13,405 nt of DNA from Planctomycetaceae bacterium (lineage in GTDB: Bacteria; Planctomycetota; Planctomycetia; Pirellulales; PALSA-1355): assembly GCA_005773095.1 (NCBI GenBank), contig SXHT01000261.1, positions 1 to 13,405 of the forward strand, read 5' to 3'. The notes beneath the pieces are model-generated. The model saw nothing but the letters and a program-made list of their open reading frames with translations, was not told the DNA's origin and searched no databases. The translations under genes and the position numbers were made by a program. How positions within the stretch are numbered: position 1 is the stretch's first letter; each line of letters begins with the position of its first letter. This document shows positions 7,395-13,405 of this stretch, piece by piece.

Positions 7395-7604
7395 TTACAT
7401 CGGCTTGACAGACGAAGCGCGAGGTCCTTTGCCGCCACTACTACCCGAGTCAACCGCATACTCCACTTGTTGGCCTTCGTTCAAATTGTCGAAGCCCTGA
7501 TCGGCCACCGTCGAGTGGTGAAAGAAGATGTCTTGTGAGCCCTCGGACTGAATGAAGCCGAATCCCTTATCACGCACCAGCTTTTTGATCTTTCCAACCG
7601 CCAT
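7395..7604 (-). CDS. Small cold-shock-domain protein (CspA family)
   Basis: A 69-residue single-domain nucleic-acid-binding protein. The first RNA-binding motif is KGFGFI (residues 13-18) and the second is DIFFHHS (25-31), both in the expected order and spacing. The C-terminal strand EGQQVEYAVDSG precedes a Gly/Ser-rich tail ending ASSVKPM. Such proteins bind single-stranded RNA or DNA and act as RNA chaperones in cold or growth-phase adaptation. The reading frame stays open upstream to 7844, but the upstream part is repeat-derived and not protein-like. The ATG at 7604-7602 starts the domain exactly, with an AGGG purine run about ten bases ahead. It is the same strand as nfo but separated by an element, so co-transcription is uncertain. 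Confidence 0.93.
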   Translation of the reverse strand: MAVGKIKKLVRDKGFGFIQSEGSQDIFFHHSTVADQGFDNLNEGQQVEYAVDSGSSGGKGPRASSVKPM

Positions 7605-7720
7605 GGACACACGCAACCCTTTACCAGAACAGCGCAACCATCGGCTCATTCCACACGGAACCCAGCGTAGCAACGGTTGCACTACCGAGCATAGCAGATT
7701 TTCCCGGCGATGGTAGAGGG

Positions 7721-7733
7721 CTGACCGGCAGCG
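7721..7733. repeat. Left 13-bp direct repeat flanking family-2 copy 1
   Basis: CTGACCGGCAGCG occurs here and again, identically, at 7854-7866, bracketing the 120 bp between them. The similarity to copy 2 falls away at these same borders. This looks like a target-site duplication. Confidence 0.65.
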
Positions 7734-7853
7734 CACGGCCAGGCGGTTATCCGCTGCATGGCCGGCCGTGCTGGCCGGATTCGCGTGACTTTCCCATCCA
7801 CGGCCGACAAAGCCGGCCCTACCAGGTTGCCGGACGTAAAACACTGATTGGCC
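7734..7853 (-). mobile_element. Family-2 palindromic element, copy 1
   Basis: A 120-bp element that aligns almost without gaps, on the minus strand, to 8959-9079. A 32-bp core at 7773-7804 is identical between the copies. The arms either side are GC-rich, imperfectly complementary and more diverged, so the element folds as a long hairpin with the core in and near the loop. Exact 13-bp direct repeats flank it. No open reading frame fits it. It stands in the leader side of the cold-shock gene and could influence that transcript. I infer a non-autonomous mobile element or REP-type structure. Confidence 0.75.
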
Positions 7854-7866
7854 CTGACCGGCAGCG
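7854..7866. repeat. Right 13-bp direct repeat flanking family-2 copy 1
   Basis: Exact second copy of CTGACCGGCAGCG (first at 7721-7733). Confidence 0.65.
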
Positions 7867-7970
7867 AAGCGATTGGAATCGGGGAAGGGAGGCTAGCAAG
7901 GAGCAGGGCGAATGGCGACGGCCCCTGGTCCCCCGTCGCGTTTCGCAAGATTTTGGGTGTTTCGGTTTTC

Positions 7971-8000
7971 TTGCCAACCCGGCCGCAAGGCGCTTACAAT
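7971..8000 (+). promoter_or_regulatory. Candidate sigma-70-type promoter for the small membrane-protein gene
   Basis: TTGCCA (7971-7976) and TACAAT (7995-8000) are each 5/6 matches to the housekeeping -35 and -10 consensus, with an 18-bp spacer. They lie about 50 bp before the ATG at 8052. Whether this organism's main sigma factor uses this consensus is assumed. Confidence 0.4.
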
Positions 8001-8051
8001 GCAAGCAGCGGGGCAAGTCGCAGGGGAAACTCGATCCCTGGGGGATGTGTG

Positions 8052-8540
8052 ATGACCGGGTTCTGGTGGTTGATACCGGTGGTTGTCGTTGGCGCGCTGC
8101 TGGCCGCGGCACTTGTCTGGCAGCCGATTCGCAGGTCGCTCCGCGAGAAGGAATTGGAGCGCCTCCGCCGCGACTTTCATCGCCAGCGAGAACACCTGGA
8201 AGCCCACTTCTACAAGCGGGCCGCCGCCAGCGGCAAGCCGCGCGGACTCGCCTGGACCGATTGTGAATTCGATGACGAAGTCGTGTATGCGCGCGATAAG
8301 CGCAGCGGAGAGATTTCTGCATTTGTTGGCGTGACAATTCAATTCGAGGCCGTTACCGGGGGCGGGATGGAAGAAGTGGAGTTCGTTACTGCACCGCGCG
8401 ACGCGACGGCCGTTTTTCGTGTCGATCATGGCAAGTGGCTTACCGACGGCCGCGCGGTCATGAATCTCAATCCAACCGAGACCTTGCGCCATTTTCAGCG
8501 CGATTTGGAACTCGTCAGCCACGAACCAGCAAGATCGTAA
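8052..8540 (+). CDS. Conserved-looking hypothetical protein with one N-terminal membrane helix
   Basis: A 162-residue protein I do not recognise. Residues about 4-24 form one hydrophobic helix (FWWLIPVVVVGALLAAALVW). A strongly charged, probably helical segment rich in Arg, Glu and Lys follows (about 27-55), then a globular C-terminal part with predicted beta strands (AFVGVTIQFEAV, MEEVEFVTAPRDATAVFRV). This suggests a membrane-anchored protein with a short cytoplasmic domain. The frame is open upstream to 7848, but the ATG at 8052 is chosen because GGGGGA lies about eight bases ahead and the helix begins at once. It stands alone, after a candidate promoter and before a repeat element. No function is proposed. 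Confidence 0.75.
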   Translation: MTGFWWLIPVVVVGALLAAALVWQPIRRSLREKELERLRRDFHRQREHLEAHFYKRAAASGKPRGLAWTDCEFDDEVVYARDKRSGEISAFVGVTIQFEAVTGGGMEEVEFVTAPRDATAVFRVDHGKWLTDGRAVMNLNPTETLRHFQRDLELVSHEPARS

Positions 8541-8546
8541 TCCAAA

Positions 8547-8684
8547 GGTAACCGTTCACGGGCCGGGGACTGGCTCATTTTCCCTGCGAGTTCGCGAGAG
8601 GCGCATCGTTCGGCCAGGAGGTTGTCCAACGTGGTTCAAGGGAAAATGTGCCTGTCCCCCTGTCTTGGCCCGTGAACGGTTGCG
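8547..8684 (+). mobile_element. Family-1 palindromic element, copy C
   Basis: A 138-bp copy in the same orientation as B. The left end is GGTAACCGTTCACGGGCC; the right end is GGCCCGTGAACGGTTGCG, so its last three bases have decayed. The inner stem pairs GGGGACTGGCTCATTTTCCC with GGGAAAATGTGCCTGTCCCC, leaving two T-T mismatches also present in copy A. The apical part shares AGGAGGTTGTCCAACGTGG with copy A. No clear flanking direct repeat is visible, consistent with an older or eroded copy. It begins 6 bp after the stop of the small membrane-protein gene and may act as that transcript's 3' hairpin. Confidence 0.8.
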
Positions 8685-8847
8685 CCAGTCGCCGTTCGGC
8701 GCGTCGTCCCACCGACCGTGTCCTGGTGATGGCCACCCCCTCTTACGAGCTATTTTTGAGATCGCCTGATTGACAATCACTTTTGGCCGTTTATCGTCAA
8801 CAATTGGCAAGGGATTCCGCCGGAGGATTTACCGCAGCATTAGCTTC

Positions 8848-8891
8848 AACAGGCTGTTAGGGCCGACGAGAAGTGTTCGGGTTCGTCGGCC
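8848..8891. repeat. Two adjacent small hairpins
   Basis: AACAGGCTGTT (8848-8858) is a palindrome around one base. Two bases later GGCCGACGA (8861-8869) pairs perfectly with TCGTCGGCC (8883-8891) across a 13-base loop. No U-tract follows on either strand, so neither is a standard intrinsic terminator. They could be a remnant of another dispersed repeat. Confidence 0.45.
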
Positions 8892-8947
8892 GGGATTCGT
8901 CAAATGGAGGATCCCCCCCTTGACGTTGTGGGCATGACAATTGGACC

Positions 8948-8958
8948 GCTCGATCATC
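8948..8958. repeat. Left 11-bp direct repeat flanking family-2 copy 2
   Basis: GCTCGATCATC here and GCTCGTTCATC at 9080-9090 differ at one of eleven positions and bracket copy 2, as the 13-bp pair brackets copy 1. Confidence 0.55.
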
Positions 8959-9079
8959 AGGGCCGATGAGTTTATTGCATTCGGCGACCTGGTTGGGCCG
9001 GCTTTGCCTGCCGTGGATGGGAAAGTCACGCGAATCCGGCCGGCACAGCCGACCCTGCAGCGGAGAACTGATTGTCCCT
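8959..9079 (+). mobile_element. Family-2 palindromic element, copy 2
   Basis: A 121-bp copy in inverse orientation to 7734-7853. The identical 32-bp core lies at 9010-9041 and includes GGATGGGAAAGTCACGCG. The arms carry several differences from copy 1 but keep a complementary GGGCCGGC-type stem. Near-identical 11-bp direct repeats flank it. It sits about 100 bp before the DUF1559 start. No coding capacity is seen. Confidence 0.75.
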
Positions 9080-9178
9080 GCTCGTTCATCGTGGCTATGG
9101 ACCTTAACGATGGTGTGGGTATGATGAACAGTAGGAGATCGTCGACAGGGGGCCTTCACATCTCGCCCGGAGGTTTTT

Positions 9179-10219
9179 ATGCGCAGCATTTCGCGTCGTG
9201 CGTTCACGCTAGTTGAGCTGCTGGTGGTCATTACCATCATCGCGATGCTAACCGGACTTTTATTGCCTGCGATCAACTCGGCGCGTGAGGCCGCGCGCCG
9301 GAATACGTGTTCGAATAACGAAAAACAGTGTGCGATGGCTCTAATTGCGCATGAGGCCAGCCGCCAGAAGTATTCACCCGCCTTTAGTCCCCGGTTCAAT
9401 TCCACCGGGTCGCCTGTAAGAGAGAGTTATGTTGGTTGGGTGCAGCCAATTTTGCCTCGGATTGAGCGTAACGATTTGTGGCAACTTTTCACTGCGGGGA
9501 CCCTTTACCAAAATAGTAATAGCGTGCCGGTTCGCCTCGAGGTTTTGGTTTGTCCGTCTTCCCAGGTTAGGGGTCTGGCGCCGATTTGCTTTGCTGTGAA
9601 TTCGGGACGAGTTGATAACTACGTCTCCGGTTTTCCAGGCGACTGGCAAGAAAACGGAGTCTTCCACGGCGGCTTGCTACAAGCCGGTAGCATATCAAAT
9701 CCGCCACTTGTCTCGAACACTGCGAGTTATATCAGTCGAAACGATGGAACGTCGAACACGATCATGTTGGCGGAGAACTTAAACACTCTGATGACAGGTA
9801 CCACAGGCGATGTCAATTGGGCCGCTGTTCGCTCGGTGAACAATTTTGGGAGCCCGCAGAATGGAGAGTGGCGGACGGGATTAGTATGGTTTCCACAGGA
9901 TCCACCTCCGATTGGATTGAATCGCGATACGGAGACAGCTGGCGTTCTCAACTTCGGTCTAAATTATGCTCGACCGTCGAGTCGTCATCCCGGCGGCTTT
10001 AATGTTGCATTTTGCGACGGCAGCGTGCGGTTCCTCAGCGACGAAGTCGCGTATCGCGTCTATGCGTTGTTGATGACCCCCAAAGGCTCTCCGTATGCTG
10101 CTCCGAATCTCGACAAGTGCAAGGATCCGGGTAGTACTGCCGTTGGGACGGCGTATCCAGCAGGGTGGCTGAATGCTGGTGGCTTGATTCCGCTTTCCGA
10201 TTCCGATGTCGGAAAGTAG
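9179..10219 (+). CDS. DUF1559 protein with type IV pilin-like N-terminus (planctomycete family)
   Basis: A 346-residue protein of the large DUF1559 family found mainly in planctomycetes. The N-terminus is a prepilin-like signal: RRAFTLVELLVVITII, with cleavage expected between Ala8 and Phe9 and the conserved Glu at 13. A hydrophobic helix and the SAREAARRNTC block follow. The C-terminal H-x9-DG motif is intact (His270 to Asp280-Gly281), followed by SVRFLSDEV. The start is well supported by GGAGG five bases before the ATG. By eye it uses more A/T-ending codons than its neighbours, which may reflect lower expression or separate history. Family function is unknown; surface or pseudopilus-like roles are inferred from the N-terminus. 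Its end overlaps the longest form of treZ by 14 bp. Confidence 0.95.
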   Translation: MRSISRRAFTLVELLVVITIIAMLTGLLLPAINSAREAARRNTCSNNEKQCAMALIAHEASRQKYSPAFSPRFNSTGSPVRESYVGWVQPILPRIERNDLWQLFTAGTLYQNSNSVPVRLEVLVCPSSQVRGLAPICFAVNSGRVDNYVSGFPGDWQENGVFHGGLLQAGSISNPPLVSNTASYISRNDGTSNTIMLAENLNTLMTGTTGDVNWAAVRSVNNFGSPQNGEWRTGLVWFPQDPPPIGLNRDTETAGVLNFGLNYARPSSRHPGGFNVAFCDGSVRFLSDEVAYRVYALLMTPKGSPYAAPNLDKCKDPGSTAVGTAYPAGWLNAGGLIPLSDSDVGK

Positions 10220-12197
10220 GTCGGCTTATCGCAACGTGATGAGCGACAGCTTGAACACACGGCAAAGTCGCGAAATTGGAAACCGTCGAGCCATCGCGAA
10301 AGCCGTGGGCTCACGTCGGCTGCCCGTAGGCGCGGAGCCGCAGGCCGAGGGAGTGCACTTTCGCGTTTGGGCGCCGAAGCGCAGGCAGGTGGACGTGGTG
10401 CTCTCGTCTGCCGATGATTCCCGCAGAGCGCAGCGGCATCCCCCCCTGCAACAAGCTCGGGGCACGTCGCTGTCTGCTGAAGGCGATGGATACTTCTCGG
10501 GTCTGATCGCCGAGGCTTCGATCGGATCGCTCTATGGCTACCGTCTGGACGACGACTCCAAGATTTACGCCGACCCGGCGTCGCGCTTTCAGCCCGAGGG
10601 CCCGCACGGGCTTTCGCAAGTCATTGATCCGAAGAGTTACCGATGGAACGAAGCGGGCTGGCGAGGCGTTGAGTTGCATGGGCAGGTGATGTACGAGATG
10701 CACATCGGCACGTTCACGCGTGAGGGGACCTGGCAGGCTGCCGCGGCCCAGTTGTTTCAGCTTGCGGAGTTGGGCGTCACGGTGCTGGAGGTGATGCCGG
10801 TTAGCGACTTTGACGGCACGTTTGGCTGGGGATACGACGGCGTCAATTTGTTCGCGCCAGCGCGGATTTATGGAAGACCCGACGATTTTCGTCGTTTTGT
10901 CGATCAAGCGCACCAGCACGGTTTGGGCGTGATTCTGGATGTGGTTTACAACCACTTTGGTCCCTCGGGCAACTACGTGCCGCAATTTTCGAAGGACTAT
11001 CTTTCCAGACGACATCACACGCCGTGGGGCGACGCGATCAATTATGACGGCGAATTCAATGGACCGGTGCGCGAGTTTTTTCTGGCGAACGCAGGGTACT
11101 GGATCGACGAGTTTCATCTGGATGGATTGCGGATTGACGCCGTGCACGCGGTGTTCGACGAATCGGCGGATCACATTCTGGGCGCGTTGGGTCGCCGTGT
11201 GCGTGAGGCGGCCGCGGGTCGAAAAACGCTGATCGTGATCGAAAACGAACTTCAGGACACGCGTCTGTTGCGCGACGTTGCCACAGGCGGCTGCGGAATG
11301 GATGCCGCGTGGAATGACGACTTTCATCATGCTGCACGGGTGGCGTTGACGGGTTCGGCCGACTACTATTGTGGCGACTATCGGGGCACGCCGCAGGAGT
11401 TGATTTCGGCGGTCAAATGGGGACATCTCTACCAAGGGCAGTGGAATGCGCGGCAGTCACGCAATCGGGGCGGCGTGACGTGGGGATTGGAGGCGGAGCG
11501 GTTCATCAACTTTTTGCAGAACCACGACCAGGTGGGGAACTCGGCCGGCGGCAGAAGGTTGCATGAGCTGACCTCGCCGGGCTGTTATCGGGCAATGACG
11601 GCCGTCCTTTTGCTGGGGCCTGGCACTCCGCTGCTTTTTCAGGGGCAGGAGTTCTGCGCATCGACGCCGTTTCATTTTTTTGCCGACCACGACGAGAACT
11701 TGCGGCGGCTGGTGTGGGAGGGGCGCAAACGCGAGATGCGGAAATTCCGCCGGCTTTCGGACCTGATCGATGACACGCTGTTTCTCGATCCGGGCGATCG
11801 CCAGGTATTTGAAGCGTGTAAGCTCAAGCAGGAAGAGCGCAGCACGCATGGCCAGGCTTTGGCGTTGCATCGAGACTTGCTTCGCCTGCGGCGGGAGGAC
11901 CGGGTGATCGCGGCGCAGCGAGCCGACCGCGTGCAGGGCGCCGTGTTGGGGCCGGAAGCGTTCGCGCTGCGATTTTTTGGCGAGGCGGGGGATGATCGGC
12001 TGCTGGTGGTGAATCTGGGGCGCGATCTGCCGGGCAATCCGCTTTCGGAACCGCTGTTGGCCCCTTCAACGATTGGGCCCTGGAATGTAATTTGGACGAG
12101 TGAAGATCCGCGTTACGGCGGGCTGGGCGTAAGTGCGTGGAATCCGCAGAAGGCGTATTTTCACGGCCACGCCGCGATGCTGCTTGCGCCGATGTAG
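10206..12197 (+). CDS. treZ: Malto-oligosyltrehalose trehalohydrolase
   Basis: Up to 663 residues. It hydrolyses maltooligosyl-trehalose to release trehalose (EC 3.2.1.141), the second step of the TreY-TreZ route from alpha-glucan. An N-terminal CBM48/E-set domain (FRVWAPKRRQVDVVL) precedes a GH13 barrel. Catalytic residues fit TreZ: Asp311 in LRIDAVHAV, Glu346 in IENELQDTR and Asp441 in NHDQVGN. The signature GQEFCASTPFHFFADH separates it from glycogen branching enzyme and GlgX. The ATG at 10206 overlaps the DUF1559 gene; ATG 10239 is an equal alternative, since neither has a clear Shine-Dalgarno and conservation starts near residue 37 (RRLPVGAE). The TAG stop is the first triplet of a dispersed hairpin repeat. 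The treS gene follows on the same strand after 237 bp. Confidence 0.93.
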   Translation: MSESRSAYRNVMSDSLNTRQSREIGNRRAIAKAVGSRRLPVGAEPQAEGVHFRVWAPKRRQVDVVLSSADDSRRAQRHPPLQQARGTSLSAEGDGYFSGLIAEASIGSLYGYRLDDDSKIYADPASRFQPEGPHGLSQVIDPKSYRWNEAGWRGVELHGQVMYEMHIGTFTREGTWQAAAAQLFQLAELGVTVLEVMPVSDFDGTFGWGYDGVNLFAPARIYGRPDDFRRFVDQAHQHGLGVILDVVYNHFGPSGNYVPQFSKDYLSRRHHTPWGDAINYDGEFNGPVREFFLANAGYWIDEFHLDGLRIDAVHAVFDESADHILGALGRRVREAAAGRKTLIVIENELQDTRLLRDVATGGCGMDAAWNDDFHHAARVALTGSADYYCGDYRGTPQELISAVKWGHLYQGQWNARQSRNRGGVTWGLEAERFINFLQNHDQVGNSAGGRRLHELTSPGCYRAMTAVLLLGPGTPLLFQGQEFCASTPFHFFADHDENLRRLVWEGRKREMRKFRRLSDLIDDTLFLDPGDRQVFEACKLKQEERSTHGQALALHRDLLRLRREDRVIAAQRADRVQGAVLGPEAFALRFFGEAGDDRLLVVNLGRDLPGNPLSEPLLAPSTIGPWNVIWTSEDPRYGGLGVSAWNPQKAYFHGHAAMLLAPM

Positions 12198-12217
12198 CAG
12201 GCACACTCCGTGTGCCG
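12195..12217 (+). repeat. Family-3 hairpin repeat overlapping the treZ stop codon
   Basis: TAGCAGGCACACTCCGTGTGCCG contains a perfect 7-bp stem with a 3-base loop (12200-12216). Its TAG is the treZ stop. The reverse complement resembles the hairpins at 12319-12335 and 12382-12398. Confidence 0.65.
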
Positions 12218-12434
12218 TCGCGATGCGTCGATAAGACATTCGAGAGGAAAAGATCGTAACGATCACGAGCCGTGCAACCGCGCGCTGCACTCAGCAACTG
12301 CCGCGGTGGTTCCGCTGTGGCACGCGGAGCGTGCCTGCTACTTTGCGCTGCACTGAGCAACTGCTACTTTGGTTCCGCTACGGCACGTGGAGCGTGCCTG
12401 CTGGTTTGAGGCCACAAAGACGAAAGCCGGACGG
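12198..12434. other. treZ-treS intergenic region
   Basis: This 237-bp gap carries three family-3 hairpins and a 63-bp tandem duplication. Nothing resembling a gene is present, and I see no clear promoter for treS. A small GATCG/CGATC dyad lies at 12252-12264. Confidence 0.55.
12282..12407. repeat. 63-bp tandem duplication with an internal hairpin in each unit
   Basis: Units 12282-12344 and 12345-12407 match at 53 of 63 positions. Each begins GCGCTGCACT and holds a family-3 hairpin: GGCACGCGGAGCGTGCC (12319-12335, perfect stem) and GGCACGTGGAGCGTGCC (12382-12398, one G-T wobble). The hairpins are inverted relative to the copy at the treZ stop. They may act as transcript-stabilising or attenuating structures ahead of treS. 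Confidence 0.75.
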
Positions 12435-13405
12435 ATGAAACCTTCGCATGAGGCGGCTGCCGCGGACGATGCGCTTTGGTACAAGGACGCGCTTATTTAC
12501 CAGCTGCACGTGCGGTCGTTCTACGACAGCAACGGCGACGGAGTTGGCGATTTTCGCGGGCTCACGCAGAAGCTCGACTATCTTCAAGATCTGGGCGTGA
12601 CCACGCTGTGGCTGCTGCCGTTTTATCCATCGCCTTTGCGTGACGATGGCTACGACATTGCCGATTACACCGGCATCAATCCGGCGTACGGCACGCTCAA
12701 GGATTTCAAGGAGTTCGTCAGCGAGGCCCATCGGCACGGGCTGCGGGTGGTGACTGAGCTGGTGATCAATCACACGTCGGATCAACATCCGTGGTTCGAG
12801 CGGGCGCGGAAGGCGAAACCCGGTTCGGCGCATCGCAATTTCTATGTCTGGAGCGACACGCTGGAAAAATACGCCGACGCAAGGATCATCTTCAAGGATT
12901 TCGAGCCGTCGAACTGGAGCTGGGACCCGCTCAGCAAGCAATACTATTGGCACCGCTTCTTTTCGCATCAGCCGGACCTGAATTTTGATAGTCCGATCGT
13001 GCGCGAGACGATTCTCAAATTATTCGATTTCTGGTTGGATCTGGGGGTCGACGGTCTGCGGCTCGACGCAATTCCGTATCTTTTTGAACGCGAGGGGACC
13101 AACTGCGAGAACCTGCCCCAGACGCATGAATTCCTCAAAGCCATACGGCGGCGCGTTGACGAGCGCTACCACGGCCGCATGCTGTTGGCCGAAGCCAATC
13201 AATGGCCCGAGGATGCGATCGCTTATTTTGGCGCGGGGGACGAATGTCACGCCGCTTTTCATTTTCCCGTGATGCCGCGGCTGTACATGGCGCTGCACAT
13301 GGAGGACCGCTTTCCGATTCTCGACATACTGCAGCAAACGCCGCCAATTCCGCACAACTGCCAGTGGATGATTTTCCTGCGAAACCACGATGAGCTGACG
13401 CTGGA
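12435..13405 (+). CDS. treS: Trehalose synthase / maltose alpha-D-glucosyltransferase, N-terminal part
   Basis: The frame is open from the ATG at 12435 to the window end: 323 residues of a GH13 enzyme that interconverts maltose and trehalose (EC 5.4.99.16). TreS hallmarks are dense: WYKDALIYQLHVRSF, DDGYDIADY, ELVINHTSDQHPWFERAR, IPYLFEREGTNCENLPQTH and LLAEANQWPEDA. Nucleophile Asp211 (LRLDAIPYL), acid-base Glu253 (LAEANQW) and the third Asp319 (RNHDELTL) are all present. The C-terminal barrel, the beta domain and any fused maltokinase domain lie beyond the window. A GGACGG run sits directly before the ATG. Together with treZ it indicates a trehalose/alpha-glucan gene cluster. Confidence 0.95.
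   Translation, partial: MKPSHEAAAADDALWYKDALIYQLHVRSFYDSNGDGVGDFRGLTQKLDYLQDLGVTTLWLLPFYPSPLRDDGYDIADYTGINPAYGTLKDFKEFVSEAHRHGLRVVTELVINHTSDQHPWFERARKAKPGSAHRNFYVWSDTLEKYADARIIFKDFEPSNWSWDPLSKQYYWHRFFSHQPDLNFDSPIVRETILKLFDFWLDLGVDGLRLDAIPYLFEREGTNCENLPQTHEFLKAIRRRVDERYHGRMLLAEANQWPEDAIAYFGAGDECHAAFHFPVMPRLYMALHMEDRFPILDILQQTPPIPHNCQWMIFLRNHDELTL

Larger units (their letters stand above)
7605..8051. other. 447-bp divergent intergenic region
   Basis: This lies between the divergent cold-shock and small membrane-protein genes. Bases 7605-7720 would be the 5' leader and promoter region of the cold-shock gene; I see no clear -35/-10 pair or riboswitch there. Bases 7721-7866 hold a family-2 element with its direct repeats. 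Bases 7867-8051 hold a candidate promoter for the downstream gene. No convincing coding sequence is present. Confidence 0.6.
8541..9178. other. 638-bp intergenic region filled with repeats
   Basis: No credible gene lies here. The contents are family-1 copy C (8547-8684), two small perfect hairpins (8848-8891) and family-2 copy 2 (8959-9079). The DUF1559 leader follows, with its GGAGG at 9169-9173. Between them, 8685-8847 has nothing I can name beyond a weak promoter-like pair (TTGACA at 8770-8775 and TATCGT at 8792-8797, 16-bp spacer). Confidence 0.6.

Noticed and set aside
7698..7710. ATTTTCCCGGCGA as a fourth, truncated family-1 copy
   Set aside because: Only 13 bases match the inner stem and start of the apical region; nothing else of the element is present, so chance or a tiny remnant cannot be told apart.
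7605..7844. N-terminal extension of the cold-shock protein
   Set aside because: It is translated from the family-2 repeat and intergenic DNA and is not protein-like; the domain starts at 7604.
7848..8051. N-terminal extension of the small membrane protein
   Set aside because: The sequence before 8052 includes the repeat border and a candidate promoter; the ATG at 8052 fits a purine-rich site and the membrane helix.
2591..8684. CRISPR array
   Set aside because: Repeats are long palindromes, dispersed between genes and in both orientations, without regular spacers or cas genes.
8770..8797. TTGACA-16 bp-TATCGT promoter
   Set aside because: The -10 is only 4/6, the spacer is short, and the next gene begins about 380 bp away with a repeat element between.

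Overview
The window is high-GC bacterial DNA that looks planctomycetal, most likely from the Pirellulales side of the phylum. The pointers are a DUF1559 protein with a pseudopilin-like N-terminus and an H-x9-DG C-terminal motif, a MoxR/DUF58 pair, many short palindromic dispersed repeats between genes, and weak or absent Shine-Dalgarno sequences at several starts. This placement is inference; the window holds no rRNA or other phylogenetic marker.

Layout. (1) 1-1434: the end of a MoxR-family AAA+ ATPase, then a DUF58/von Willebrand-like protein. (2) 1593-6295: a complete metal ABC uptake system in the order lipoprotein binding protein, ATPase, permease, permease. Both permeases carry a C-terminal DtxR/MntR-type winged helix plus metal-sensing domain. 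The gene order and the fusion on the first permease recall chlamydial YtgA-YtgB-YtgCR-YtgD; the second fusion is the unusual part. (3) 6330-7604, minus strand: endonuclease IV and a small cold-shock-domain protein. (4) 8052-8540: a small membrane-anchored protein of unknown function. (5) 9179-10219: DUF1559 protein. (6) 10206-13405: malto-oligosyltrehalose trehalohydrolase (treZ) and the start of trehalose synthase (treS), which runs off the end.

The intergenic DNA is rich in repeats. Family 1 has three copies of about 138 bp (2591-2727 inverted, 7227-7364, 8547-8684) that fold into a long two-part stem, with compensatory changes between copies and 6-bp flanking direct repeats in two of them. 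Family 2 has two inverted copies of about 120 bp (7734-7853, 8959-9079). They share an invariant 32-bp core and are flanked by direct repeats of 13 bp (exact) and 11 bp (one mismatch). Family 3 consists of 17-bp hairpins around the treZ stop codon, two of them inside a 63-bp tandem duplication. No transposase is present, so these look like non-autonomous elements.

How the genes work together: the transporter genes form one metal-uptake unit whose regulators appear to be built into its permeases. treZ and treS belong to two trehalose/alpha-glucan routes, and treZ overlaps the DUF1559 gene. Nothing in the window is a defence system or prophage; the best leads are the doubly fused transporter-regulator and the two structured repeat families.
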